64,000 nt of DNA from contig JARGSG010000052.1 in NCBI GenBank assembly GCA_030374805.1, positions 62,001 to 126,000 of the forward strand. The letters run 5' to 3'. This document shows positions 10,348 through 22,806 of this stretch, in pieces (the first letter of the stretch is position 1; the number at the start of each line of letters is the position of its first letter). Under the pieces are notes generated by a model. It ran no database searches, was not told the DNA's origin, and saw nothing but the letters and a program-made list of their open reading frames with translations. The translations under genes were made by a program, and so were the position numbers. This DNA comes from Gracilaria gracilis. Its lineage: Eukaryota > Rhodophyta > Florideophyceae > Gracilariales > Gracilariaceae.

Positions 10348-12662
10348 TCACAGCATGAACTGGGCTTGCTCTATTTCAGATTTCCATTTTTCCCAAATCG
10401 CACTCATGCCAAGAGGTATCCAGCTTGGAGCGCTTGCCAGTTTGCACATTCTGCGTAACCCACAATATCAAAACCCTCGACTTGCCATTTACTCCCGTTC
10501 CCCACTTTTTACTTCCCGAAAACTCATCTTGTAGAGATTCAGCGAGCAGACATTTTAGTTCTCATACACCTTCACGGAAAAAAAATCTCTTACCAGCCAC
10601 CATATTGTCCTCTCATGTTGCTCCTGCACGTCGCTTACCGACTCTCGAATCGCATGTCCCGCGCTCCGATATCCCTGCTTCACATACGCCTCTCCTGATA
10701 TCTACGTCCCGACTCGCCTCTCTTTCGTAGGCGTCTTCTCCAAAGAACTACGACTCTGTCATCCCAATCCTTTTTCTGTAGGCACACACGCAACTCCTCG
10801 GCAGCCCTCGTCATCGTGGACTTCCGGGCTGCATTCATCGACGCTTCTCAATCCCCTTCGTCTCCGTTGGCAGCTCCTTTGTCTTCTTCATATCTACTAT
10901 CTGCTTCTCCAACAAATCCTCCTTCTCCTTCAAAGTTATATACTCCCCCTCCTCCCCCTCACTTCTCTCGCCACGAAGTGCAATAGGTCTTGAATGTTCA
11001 TCCTCGACTTCATACCCTGCGTTCATCTACTCCCGCGCACTCTCAATTGCCCCTGAAGTTGCTACGCTCTCTTAGTAAGTTATCAACGCCCCTCCCGTTA
11101 TCTTCGACCTCGCCATGATCCAATTATGTACGTGTACTTCAGAGAAAACCCAATGCCCTCTAACCTCTTCTTCATATCCACGACAAACACTTTTTCTGTC
11201 GTAATACCATTCGCGAACTTCTATTACATGACCAGCTGGGGAAATTAGAAATCCCTCTTACTCGCAGCAGCCTTAGCCTCTTTTCCCACCACCTCAGCCG
11301 GCTCAGCGGTCTTTAACATCCCTTCCGGCGCAATCTGCATCAATTTTTCTGTTTGAGACATTTTTTGGTACCGAAATATTCTCTTTTCATCTCTTCTATG
11401 AGATCGATTCTGATATCGTTCTGGCAATTAGTAGCACGAGAAGCATTTCGTCCTGCATATACTAATTTGAAATTGCTATTACTAAGTGGGAATTCTCCGT
11501 GACGAAGAAATGAGAGACTGAAATCAGCCTACAATTCACGATACGAGCAACTATGTCCACCCGTGTACTCATTCTCATCTTCATTACCCTCACCTTAATG
11601 AAAACTCAATCCCAACCTATTTTAGCTTATTGTGCCCCGGAAATTCATGTAGCTTTTTAGCAGATCGTTTTCTTCTTCACCAGTTTGAAAAACTTTGATG
11701 CCCCTTCATCTTCCTGGTCACGTCTTTCCCGGGAACTTGTTGCTCTTCTCCATCAAGCGCTTTTGTTCCTTGATTGTGGCAGCTGTATTGCAGACCTTGA
11801 AAACAGGAAGTGACTGTATTCGTGCCCAAGTTCTACTCTCTCTAGCAATACTCATTTTCAGTGAACGATCATTACTAGGTAGTTGAAAATGACCCTTTTC
11901 CTTGTAATGTCAAGGTACTTCAATGGAAGTTAATGTTTTCAAAAAATCACATTCATGGAATTTCCAGTAACTCAAGGTCTGAAGACAATTTCATGAGATT
12001 ATAACTCCTCCGGTTACTGTTTCAATGCCTTTGTATGGTAATCCCTTTAAACCACATTACTTCTTGTTTAACGACTTCTGCCTGGGTCGGGGTGAGAAAG
12101 ATCAGTGGCAGAACCCTCCACAAATATACTCGGCGTGGGCAAAACTTCATGCGAGCCTTCAGGAAACATCTAGGGGCATAAGAAAGAACGGCGCAGCAAG
12201 GAACAGTATATTGAACCAGCGGTGGTATCGAGAGCAACGTGGCACGTGAGTGTTACGAAGTATCCGGTGATGGATAGAAAGAACAACCTCAATTAAATGG
12301 GGATCTCTAACTAGATACAAGAACGAAAGAGGAGCAAAACCCCAAATAAATGCCAATGCTGGGGGGGAGAATGTATATTGATATATGAAAGACTAAACGA
12401 AAGAAAAACAAACAAAACCAATATAGTATGCTTCGCAACGTTTTTCCTAAGTGGCAATGGTTGTGTAAGTATCCGTACTAATCCAGGCTTCTGTCTCAGG
12501 AGTTAGAATCGTCGCGCAAGCAAAATGAATCAGAGTCCAACACATGTTGACTTTAATGAATGGATAGCAAGCGCGAGCTTGCTCCGCCTAAGTACTGTAC
12601 CTATGTAAAACTGTGACGATAAAAAGTAAGAGTGTTTATAACTATTTAAAATAAGATGGAAG
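10348..12662. other. Region with only weak ORFs, possible gag-like remnant
   Basis: On the minus strand, 11427-11245 and 11026-10835 encode two short hydrophilic, Lys/Glu-rich, coiled-coil-like segments (LKEKEDLLEKQIVDMKKTKE). The DNA between them reads as mixed protein-like sequence in shifting frames. This looks like one eroded gene of about 0.6 kb, perhaps a retroelement gag, but no diagnostic motif survives. Nothing recognisable was seen from 11430 to 12662. The left inverted-repeat arm may begin before 12663, but its partner is cut off by the window end. Confidence 0.3.
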
Positions 12663-15600
12663 TGATGAATAGAGTAAAAAATTTTAAGTTAAAGCTTAAA
12701 AATCAGTAACGATAATTTTCATTTTCAAATAAAACTGCAGTGGGACTTCATGAATCGTTTGAAGAAGATGTAATAGTAAAGTCAGTGAAATACTTTTGCC
12801 TGACTCGTTGATGACAGCTCAATGACCTCTCGAATACAGTGTACGACGGTCACTCTCTTGAAAGTCTAATGAACTTTCTGAAAATAACAATGAGCCTCAT
12901 ATGATGACTCAAATAGCACTGCATGGAAGAGTATAGAGCTTTTCCAGAAGGGGTAGTTACTTCAATATATATGTTTGTTTTCAAGAAACTACGATTTCTC
13001 ACATTCCTGTTCACATCTCTCTCGCCTTAGAATTCGGTGGCGTTCAGTCCTTCGGCGGCATAGCTACCATTACTTTATACGCACCACCGCGGTCATCCGC
13101 ATCATCGTACGTACTAGTGCCTGATAATGTTCCAAACTACGCAAAACAACTTCCTCCTTACCCTTGACACAAGTTCATGTTTTCCACCAGGAATTGAACA
13201 TCCTTTTGGGCTATCTGAAGGCCTAAAGTCTCAATCAAATGACTTCCACTGCACTATCAACTTCAAATGCCAGTTTCTCTATATACATGGCTAGGCATTA
13301 CATTATCCGTTTTCAAGAGGAGCAGATTCTTCATCCTTGCATTCGAATTCCAGAGTACAGCCTCTTTAACAGCTGAATCTAATTGGTTTCATGTTTTGAG
13401 GGTTTCAGGGCCTTTTCATTCCTCTGCAATGTCATAAAGTCTCGAAAGCATAGGCCTCGATGGGCCCCAATGCCACTATTTCGGTTTCAATCAATACGGA
13501 AAACGAGGTGTTCGATGCATGAGCGCAGATCTGGTTTTCCCGAACTTTTGTTTCTGATCAAAATCATAGAATGTTGAACTACGAACAGCTTATAGCAATT
13601 CACTTCTAGGCAGAGCGAGGGTGCCAAGGGAAGAATAGCCCTAAGCCGTCCACCAGATTTCAATGGCCCGTTATGGTGGTATTGCCACCCTCCGGGTCCC
13701 CTTTTTGCCGGATGACACCAAACACGGACCTTCATGATTCATGCGGAAAATGGAGCTGCTTACTCAGTTACCATCAGAGAAGAACTTATGTAAGCAAAGT
13801 GGAGCCACATGAAAACAAACATGCCAAAGATATGATGCGGTCCACTTTATAAAAATGGCATCTTCTAGAACCCCGTTGAGAAGAAACAGTTTGTGCCGCT
13901 TCATGATGCAAATCGCTCTAGAAACGGTGACCTACGTATGGATCGATTTGAAATCCGTTTGGGTCTCAAACTCCGAAGAGATTTACGTTCCATGACTGGT
14001 GAGCAAATTCTGAACTCGCACATTTGCATTCGTTGTTACCATAGGGTGTTAGGATCTGACAGTTACTTGAAATTTTGCCACCATATCGCTTTCCATCCAG
14101 AACTTTCCAAGCCTATCAATACTTAATAACAGCGGTGGTAATGACCTTTGGTCTATCCCGTACACGGGTGCCCTCCAAAATGATACCATTCGTTATAAAG
14201 AGCGCTTTTCATGAGGCCGAGGTCGGGGACCTTTGTTATCATTCAAAAAGCGCACGCTCATAATCAACCACAACTGAGTGAGATCTCTCCAGCATTGCGT
14301 CACTACTCGCACATTCATTCCGCCTCTCAATTTCAAACGACTGAAGATTTCGGAGCTTTAATTATTTGTGTGCATTGTAAGAACAGAAGACCATATCAAT
14401 ATCGTACTCTGGTGTGTTCCATAATATGTATTCTTCGCCAGCAGAACTCCGCTAGTACATGTCCAAGACGCTTTTTGCATATTTTAGGGCTCCACCTCTC
14501 CGTACTATTCTTTTCTGTGTAGGGTTGTGACCACTATTATTGTTCAAGTGGAATCATTGTTTGTAATGGGAGAGTCCACCACGTATCATTTTCTTCTGAC
14601 TAGAAATAAACTGCTACTGCTGCCGGAAAGATTTTGTGTTGAAGAGTTTTTCTTTCGTTGATTGCGGCTATGCAATGCATATGAGTTATGAATAGGAAAA
14701 CAGTACCCTCTACTAATACCAAGTCCCATACCACAGCCTGCACTGTGAGGCTGGCGAGAACTACCCACACATACAGATTGACCGCACGAAAACTATTGTC
14801 TAAAGTCATAATTTGTTACATATAATCTAGTCCTTTTCGCCATCGTATCACACTCCCAAAAAGAATTTTGACACATTTTATTTCAGGTACAAAAAGATTG
14901 TTTGTACTTCACTGCAGAACTCAAAATATAGTAATAAGCGGTAATTCTCATGCATATGACTGCTTTGTACTCACTTTTGGACGAGCTTCTCAACATTTTC
15001 ACACACCCTGTGATGGCCAGCGTCATGCAAAAAAGAGGTAAGTCGCTATTACCGCTGATTACTGGGTTAGGGCGTACCGTTAATTACTTGTCGCTCGGGC
15101 GCATTCGTACTGGTTTGAAACCGTCCATGAAGATCCAATTAGTCAGTCACTTTTACAGTTCTTTCGAATTATGTGCTAAGAGAACCAAGTCCAACGAAAT
15201 CAATTGCTCTTCAGTCCCTTCAATGAGCGATTAAATCCATGTTCATGAACTTAACTGTAGCTAACCAGCACATGAGAACGGAGATAAGGGTCGATGAAGT
15301 ACACGCGTGTACCGTTGAAACACGAATCAGCATCCTTCCTATACGCTTTGTGTCCCACGACACCTATCAACCTTTGAACGATCTCAAAATTTTTAACTCT
15401 TTTTAATGAAGAACATTGGTTGTCGATCCCGGTTTGTAGACCTGCTTCTACTTTCCAACTACCAGGTTCTAGGCCCAATCCAAGAGAGTCACTTGATGGG
15501 ATGTAGTCAAACTGTGTTTAACAGAAAGAGATGCAGGATAACATTACAGTACGAACTCCATAATCTTCAGGACAAGTCAGTAGAAGAAACCAACACAATT

Positions 15601-16047
15601 CTCAGCTGTTTCTTTTATCTTTACAGTAACAAAATGTGCTTCACATTCTGTACCCAACTTCTTCCTTTATACTATTGCTGTCTGTATCCCGTCATCATAC
15701 AGAAACTGACGCCAGAAGTGCAGTACTATGCGGTCCACTGAGTCTGTCATTCGCTTGTCATCTTGCACCAAGACGTTCTCTTCATCTGCATCTGTGGTCT
15801 GCTTTCAACGAAAGTAGTCTGAAATAGTTGTCTTATCGGCCCCTGCTCGCTTCGGCAGTTTTGAGCCAGTACTGTAGTACTTGGGCCCAAGAAAAGGGAG
15901 CTCCTTTGCGACACCAGTTTCTCAACTTTTTCATCTAAATGATAGAGTGGCTTCTTGTAGAACTCTTTGAACGCCTCCGCGAAAAGCAGAAGTTCGACAT
16001 TGACGTATCTACCTGAGTACGTGCATTGGAACCTTGATTCACCCATC
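12663..16047. repeat. Left arm of a giant inverted repeat (at least 3.38 kb)
   Basis: This arm is the reverse complement of 60615-64000: positions pair so that left plus right is about 76,663. From about 12663 to 15480 the two arms are almost identical; several frames of 75 to 103 codons match without a difference, apart from rare substitutions and one single-base indel near 13550. From about 15550 to 16047 differences rise steadily, then similarity stops abruptly at 16047/60615. Because the right arm reaches the window edge, the true outer limit is unknown. The arms hold no protein I recognise. Confidence 0.9.
15747..16046 (-). CDS. 99-codon ORF kept in both inverted-repeat arms (left copy)
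   Basis: Starts at ATG on the minus strand and matches the right-arm ORF at 60616-60915 over its full length with no indel. There are roughly a dozen amino-acid changes, several conservative (Val/Ile, Glu/Asp). An intact frame despite this divergence hints at coding, but the span is short and no family is recognised (motif SLFLGPSTTVLAQNC is identical in both). It sits exactly at the inner end of the repeat arm, so in each copy the upstream sequence is different. Confidence 0.3.
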   Translation of the reverse strand: MGESRFQCTYSGRYVNVELLLFAEAFKEFYKKPLYHLDEKVEKLVSQRSSLFLGPSTTVLAQNCRSEQGPIRQLFQTTFVESRPQMQMKRTSWCKMTSE

Positions 16048-16694
16048 GTGCCAACTGCTTCCGCATTCGCCTTCCACGTAGGGCTACCATAGTATAATTT
16101 TAATTCTCATTGCCGTAACTTCTGTTTGCCCTGGTGCCAAACAGTACAGCAAAAGAGCCGTCCACGTAATATTAATCCACAAACATAATGTACACCTCAT
16201 CCTCTCTCCGCTTGTATTCTTGAAATATCTGAAACGCATGTAACAGAATGCAGCAAACGAAGGTGACCTCACCAGCTTCGTGAACCATCAAAGCTTGTCC
16301 TTCGGAACCAACCGGCCTTATCACGACAGTGCTATTCATCGTTCTCAGTACCAATCTCGCTTGCGTAGAGCAGTGATTACAATACAGTAGTTGCCGAGTA
16401 TGTATCGCACAACAGAGAATCATATGCGCTGCCCATGGCTTCCATCATCAATCATATGCATTCTCTTGCCCTATGTCACCATCGTTACTGAGCCTAACTT
16501 GGCACGAAGGAAGCAATTGCATTGCTAATTCAGTTTCAAATTCACATCATGTGTTTGCTATTTACACTACTCTTCATGAAAGTTAGCGTGTCATGCGCCA
16601 ACCAGAGTATCCTGGCTGGCTCAATCTCTCAGCGTCTAGATACAGTATCTAGTAGCTACTGTGGAATCACAAAAGGGTCATCAGGGTTAGCTTT
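16048..16694. other. Spacer between repeat arm and PAN2
   Basis: The minus strand has weak frames here (16423-16172) that run toward the 99-codon ORF with two TAA stops between, but no family is recognised. Nothing else was seen. Confidence 0.4.
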
Positions 16695-19600
16695 TCATCC
16701 ATGAGCATATCCGTAAGCATACAACTCCTTGAGGGTTCGTTCAAATCGATCGTCCCCATCTTCACCTTCTTTCAGCGTTAGATACACATCGTATAAACGA
16801 AGTGCTGCGTCCGAGTCTTCTATCGAATCGTGCGTTGCAGACTGAGTATCGCCTCAAGTAAGGCAGGGCTCAGAAAGCAGAGTCCCAGCAAGCGTTTGTC
16901 CTTCACACGGATAACGTCACTGTATCAATAACTTGGTCAAGAGGAACCACGAAATTGATGATGCGGAAATCTGATTTCAACCCATCTCCAACAAATATGC
17001 AGCCAGCGTCAAGCAAACAACGTAATCGTTTGTAGACACCCTTCAAACTGCTCACCTTGTGGGGCGACCTTGTCGCGTCAAGATCCCCTTCACACAAACC
17101 TGAAAACCTCGTAAGGTAATCCAGGACAGGTTCTCGTACAGCAACATAATGATCGATCAGTTCAACCCCTTTCAATCTTCCGTATCCACGAATGACAGAG
17201 ACACGAGCCAGTGCCATTCTAGCGGGTACAACTATTTGCCTTGTACCGTCCCCAAAGCTGTCAGCCTCATCACGAGAAACCATGACAAATTCGCAATCGA
17301 GGGCAAGCACAGTTCCTTTTCCGGGACCTTCTTCGTCCGGTCGGAGACCAATTGCTGCATTATGGGGTTCCTCGCCAATGACTTCTCGCACGTCGACTGC
17401 AGTATCGTCGATTTCCATCTTCACACGATTGTTAATATCTCTGCGCACGTACGAAATGACGCAAGGTCTCTTCCAAAACTTATGGAATGCTGCCACTTCG
17501 TCGAAACCCTCACATGGAGCGATCACAAAATCATTGAAGCACCACCACTCAGCATCGACATGCTTTGCATCAAGTTTTGACTGTTCGCTTTTCTCTCCTC
17601 GATTGTTTCCAGTTTTAGAATAAATGCTGGGGACGTGGATATATTCGACGAGGTGTCCGACGACGTTTCTGGTGCTGCTTCCGTCGTTTACACTCATGGC
17701 TTCGAGATCTTGAGAAGTTGGGGGGACTAGTGCAACAACAAATGGCAAGTCATACTCAGCTATAAGATTCCCAGTGTCGCTAAAGCTTCCTTCAATTGCA
17801 TCGTATCCAAGAGAACTCTTTCTACATGAAGCCCGACTATCGATTTCCGTCACAGAAATACCGTCCGTGAGCTCTAATCGCATTGACTGCACTACCTTCT
17901 TCTCTTCTTGCATCGCTTTTGCGGCAATCCCGTCCAGAATTTGGGATGCATTACTTGGACTTCGAACCGGGTAATGGCTTACACCCATATCAAACCACCA
18001 CTCACTATAACCACTAGTCTTGGTATTGCAACCGAGTAATAACACATTCGGTAGACTTCGAAGTTCACGATTCTGTGTCATAGACTCAAATTGCCCACTC
18101 GCTTCACAAAAAGTCCGCGTTGCTTCCCCTCCATGGTGGAGACTATGCTCCAAAAGCTTGCAGAATGAGATATTCCTGGGAACGTTATAGGTTAGTGAAT
18201 GCTGGAAAGGTTTTGCAACCCTTTCTCAGTCTGTCTTGCTGCCCATAAATGTCCCATGGGACCGGGTTTCTGCTTCAAATACAGACAGCACCGTACTTTC
18301 CACCTCCATTCCTTCGTCCTTGTGCAGCTGTTCTAGAAGGTAGCGAGTAAAGTTCTCAATCCTTTGCAAAAGACGGAGGGCATGAGCACCATCCAATAAA
18401 CCAAGAGCTCCCGCGTTCACCATGGTCATAAAAGCTCGTGTGAAGTTACCAGCTTCACAAGCCATCCCAGCACCGCCCAAATCGAACATATGGAAAAGAA
18501 AACTAAGTTCGCATGATATACACCAATCTCGATGACAAGAATGATTACCAATTGCAGTCCGCACTGGAGGACAAAAGTACAATGCTTGCACTGCAGGTTT
18601 TACATACACATTCGGTAACGCATTCTCGAGATCGCAAAAGCGTGGACTGGTATTGTACTTGAGAAAATCAAAACCCTCTATACTCTCCCACGCCACAAGA
18701 TCCCTTTCCACGTACTTCGATCGTTCAGCTGGTTTGGAGAGGTCTATTTTGTTAGCACTGTTGCTTGGTTTGCCCGTAGGTGAGCTTGATCCTCTCTCCC
18801 CTTGGAGGCGGTATTTGCGCTTCGTGGTTCGTACTATCGGAGGCCTCCTGTGACCAGACTCAGAGTTTCGAACAAACGAAGGAAGTGCCTGAGAGTAAGC
18901 GACATACCTATGCTGTTGAGCGACGTCAAGAAATTCGTCACTGATTTGCAATGGGAAGCGGGCGAATGGCTCGCGAGCGTACAAATCGTTCGTAGTAACT
19001 ACACTTTTTGAGGTTCGCGTTGCGTATAGTTCCCCGCGTTTTCGGCGTTGTGGTTGATTTGAAACAGAGGTGAACAATTCTTCTGTAAGATACTCGCATT
19101 CAAACTCTGGCATGGCGCACTTCGGAATTGTGCCACCAATGTCCAGATTAATAAAATCATCCATGTGGATTGACGGAGTTGGGGGCTCCGGATTTACAGG
19201 TGTGGTCCAAACGGGTTCTGACGATGAATTCATCTTCACAGACTCTGAAGAATGACCACTGGTGAACAAATCCACCTGAATCACCCAGAACAAGAAGCCC
19301 TTGTGATAAGACGACCATCGCAGTGAACACATCTGATCCGGCATCCAGATGAATCTCATCACACAAAGGATATGCCGGTTCCCTGTTGGTGACAGTGGAT
19401 ATATCCAGAAGCTGCCTCACGCCGTGCGGAGAAAGCATCCACAAAGCACCGTTGGTATTGTAAACTTGTGAAGTCGCATGGTCGAATGCTTTAAGCATGG
19501 GAGGAGCGGAAAAGAGGACGGATGGGAGAGGATTCTACACGGCGCGAATGTCATAAAGCTTGACGGTTTGTTCCCGATAAGGCACTCCTCCCCTCGTTCC

Positions 19601-20251
19601 AAGCCCAGTGGCAGCCAAATAGTAGCCACTGGTGGCAATTGAAGTGCTAGCCCCAGAAAAAGCAGCAATGGCATTCACTTCACGCATAGACGAAGGATCA
19701 CACAAAGGGATGCGACCTGTGGAAGTGGAGAACACAGCAAGGCTGGAAGCAGCTTGCGGAGCAGTCCACATCGCTGCAGTGACACCAGTAGCGCCACGTA
19801 AGGTAGCCGCTCTCAGATTTCGCTGTTGTTCTACGTCAGCAACAGCTACCATTGGAGACTCACCTCCAACGCATACGTGATCGTCGCTCACTGGGTTGAG
19901 TGCCAGCGCTTTGGCATTTCTGATAGTATCGGCGCGAATTGAAGCCGCAAGCACACCGCCACGCTTAACGACGGCCAGACCATAGCTAACTGCAGCCAGC
20001 ACAGAAGTGCTAGATACAACAATATCTCGCACGTCTCCGTGATTTGATGGGTCCGATGAGGGTTCGCCGACGTACGTAGAGACAATGCGTGCCATGTCCG
20101 GTGCGTGCTGGGCATGTAGCATGCTGGAGGCGGTGGCGGCCCATATGAGCTCCTTAACCGGGTCGCAGGCGAGGGCGCGGATGGGGTCTGTGTGCGAATT
20201 TGGATGGCCAACCTGAGTACAACTATGCTCATACCAGCCGTGGGGAGGCAT
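16695..20251 (-). CDS. PAN2: PAN2, catalytic subunit of the PAN2-PAN3 poly(A) nuclease, with breaks
   Basis: PAN2 trims mRNA poly(A) tails in the cytoplasm together with PAN3. Domain order matches the family. The N-terminal WD40 propeller starts at 20251 (DPIRALACDPVKELIW; later YYLAATGLGTRGG and GDSGGFVHQW). The linker and inactive UCH-like domain cover about 19250-17600 (LENALPNVYVKPAVQALYF, CELSFLFHMFD). The C-terminal DEDDh exonuclease has ALDCEFVMVS, GLKSDFRIIN, DQVIDTV and finally HDSIED near 16840. All five acidic/His exonuclease residues are visible. The span of about 1185 codons equals the usual PAN2 length, leaving no room for introns. Even so there is an in-frame TAG at 19535-19537 and frame changes near 19225, in 18154-18270 and in 16842-16908. 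A short intron is possible at the third site (CTAAC followed by CCCAG). Either a recent pseudogene or a sequence containing errors. The ORF also stays open upstream of the chosen ATG for about 35 codons. Confidence 0.85.
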
Positions 20252-20805
20252 ATGCTCGGCGGCGCCGTCATAATAGTACTGGTCGGCTTCGGAGTAGACA
20301 GGAAGCGCCTGGGCCTCATCGGCGGGTGGCGACCTGAGGGTACGAACTGAGAATTCATCGCTCTATGTGGTGGTTGCAACGAGGCTCGGAGATAAAAGAA
20401 GCTCGGGAAACGGAACGGGGGACGGTCTCCGCGGAACGTTGCGAGCGGATCGGAGATGGAATGTGGCCCGTTGCGAAGCGCCGCCTTGAAGTGGAGAGAA
20501 GGTGTGCTCGCGATAAATGGCCGAAATAAAGCCATTGCCTCTACTTCTGGGTTGTACTGCGTCCTCATTCAGGAGGGTACGAAATTATGACCCAATCTCG
20601 AACTAATTGCGATGCATTGAATAGAATTGGAGATCTTGCCACCTGCGTAATGGTCACACGACGCCCATATTTGGACACCCCCATAGTTTTTTGGAATAAA
20701 TTGAGGCGCAATCTCGGCCATATGTAGCCCAGAATCAATGTTCATAGGGTAGTCTTGGAGGACCAAAGCGCATTTCAACGGCATAAAACATTTACATCTG
20801 ATATC

Positions 20806-21660
20806 TTATTTCTGCCTTCGGAGTCGACCAGGGAGCCTGAACGATAATAACGGTTTATTTGAATGGCTCCTTCTAGGAACCTCGGGTCCTCGTCTGGAAT
20901 GGCACATAGGTATTTGAACTTTTTGGAACAAACGTTCTTTGAAACAGAACCGACGAAACACACGTCCAATATTTCCAACGTACCCCAGGACTTTCGAGGT
21001 GCACGTCAATAGTCCCCTTCGAACCTCGAAATTGTCCCTAGCATGGCCCAAAGTGGGACCATAGTGGTACATTTAGGTTCAAAATTTGCTAGAAGTGCTT
21101 TCAGGTAAAATAACGTCGTTCATGGGCAAAATCATATGGCCCAAATTTGTCCGAAATAAGGGCAAAATGTGGGCATTAAGGTTCTGAGTGACAGTCATAT
21201 TCTAACGCCAACAACATTCTCCACCGTGTTGAATGATTTTGCAGAATTTTGTACTAGTTTCGTCTACATTTACGAAATTTTTGGGTCAATTTCGATGTTC
21301 ATAGGGGGTGGCCGGCAAGTCTGCTGTAAAGTAGAGCACAAAAGCCTTCTGTCTTCTAAATTCACCATCACAACATAATACTGAAATGCACCTCTCCAGG
21401 GATTTCAGAACAATATTTATATCGCTCATGAAAGTGTCAAAGAAGTCCTTGTGGGGCGAGGCAGGAAGGACAGCAGGTATAATAGAATTGGAGGCTTGGA
21501 TCCGCCTTGCCAGAGGAAAGCTTAACATGCTGACTTCAATTGGCGACGATGAAACGGCTTTTTTTCTGCGGTTTCTGGGGCACTCAAAGCCGTCGGGGGA
21601 AAGTTTCAGGAGGACGATGATCTTTTTTTCGTCATTATCCTAGTCAAGAAGCTTCTCGGG
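20806..21660 (-). pseudogene. Tnp2/Transposase_21-like transposase fragment, copy A
   Basis: From 21660 down it reads LSPDGFECPRNRR, then RIQASNSIIPAV, DFFDTFMSDI and AFVLYFTADLPAT. After an interruption of about 290 bases it resumes with VLGYVGNIGRVFRRFCFKE. Each of these has a counterpart in copy B (SSDGFECTKNRR, RIHASNCLIHAI, YVLFFTADWLAAT, VLGYVGHMGRTFCRFCMKE). The order matches the plant and fungal Tnp2 domain (DGF box, IPGP-like block, hydrophobic xTxDxPA box, CxxC). The C-terminal FPxDVMH box of copy B is absent. Non-functional. Confidence 0.65.
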
Positions 21661-22806
21661 GAGCTTTCTGATGAAAAGATTCCCGTGAAAATAGACAAGC
21701 ACTGCATTTCTTGACGCATCATCTTAGAAAGACTCTTTGGCTCTCACACATCTCACAATGGGAGCGTTCATTGAATTTTGGGCGTGACAGAGTCCCCTCA
21801 ATGCCAATGATCACTTCAAGAAACAGAAATTTGCCGAAGTCCGTTACAAATCCCTCCGCACACTGGACATGTGTCAGCTGAGGGAATCATTTTTGCCGGA
21901 GCTGCTTGTATATTAGAACACATCCGGACGTATGATTTTCAGCCCTGATTTACGTATTGAAGAGTCAATCAAAGACTTGAAATGGAAGCCAGGACTTATG
22001 AGAAGCATCTTATAAAAAACTGCTCCATTGTCAGTTGGGAAAAATTGGACCGTTCTGCTGTTTCGATTAATGCAGCAAGTCGTTCGCACTCTCTTTGTTT
22101 TGGGTTCAGATCAACTGTTTAGTAGTAGGGGTTGGAATTGCTTCAAGTAGCAAAGGTATTGCTTCTATAACTGTGGGAAATAATCGTCATTGAATCAGAC
22201 TCTGATTCTAAAAATCCAATGTGCTCAGTATCATGAAAATTTCGTTCCCAGTTTTTTGTGCATGACGCTAAGAGCTTCTTCATCCGCCCACTGATTGCTG
22301 GTCAGGGTCCAAGGTTTAGTAAAATGTTGGTTTCCTTCTAGGTCTGAGTCAGACCTATTTTCAATCTCATGTTGTAGACATAATGAACCATTTGGCTCGA
22401 CACGAGGTGCATGAATAATCTGCTGCAAAGCAATGCTCGTACTTTTGTTCTGTCACCTGCAAAGTCTCTTCAAACTGTCAACATCTCCAGCTTCATTGGC
22501 AGCGAAAGTTTCATTGTAGTCCGCTTCTTCTCCATCAGCTCGAGTTGCAATTGAAGCATTTCGGCTAGAGGAAGAAAACTCCCAACGACATCTCTTCCTT
22601 CCTATGGCCCCTGTCATAATATGAAGAATTAAAAAACGAAATGGCCACTCCAGAAGAAGCGCAGCTCATAAATAATTCATGTTACTATTTTGGATGCCAC
22701 CCTGTAAGACTGAAAGCTTGCTGACAGTGCTATGGCTCCGGTGGTACAGATGAGGGTGTAGAATCGATAATCGGATTTTGATGCATTCTAATCTGGTATA
22801 TGTGCT

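Noticed and set aside
17149..17623. Two 143-codon plus-strand ORFs
   Set aside because: Shadows of the PAN2 exonuclease coding sequence on the other strand.
16695..20251. PAN2 as a normal multi-intron gene
   Set aside because: The genomic span already equals the protein length. Only the gap near 18200 has plausible splice signals; the TAG at 19535 lies in a frame that continues unchanged on both sides.
19888..20568. 226-codon minus-strand ORF overlapping the PAN2 start
   Set aside because: A shifted-frame shadow of the PAN2 WD40 region; Ser/Pro/Arg-rich with no domain.
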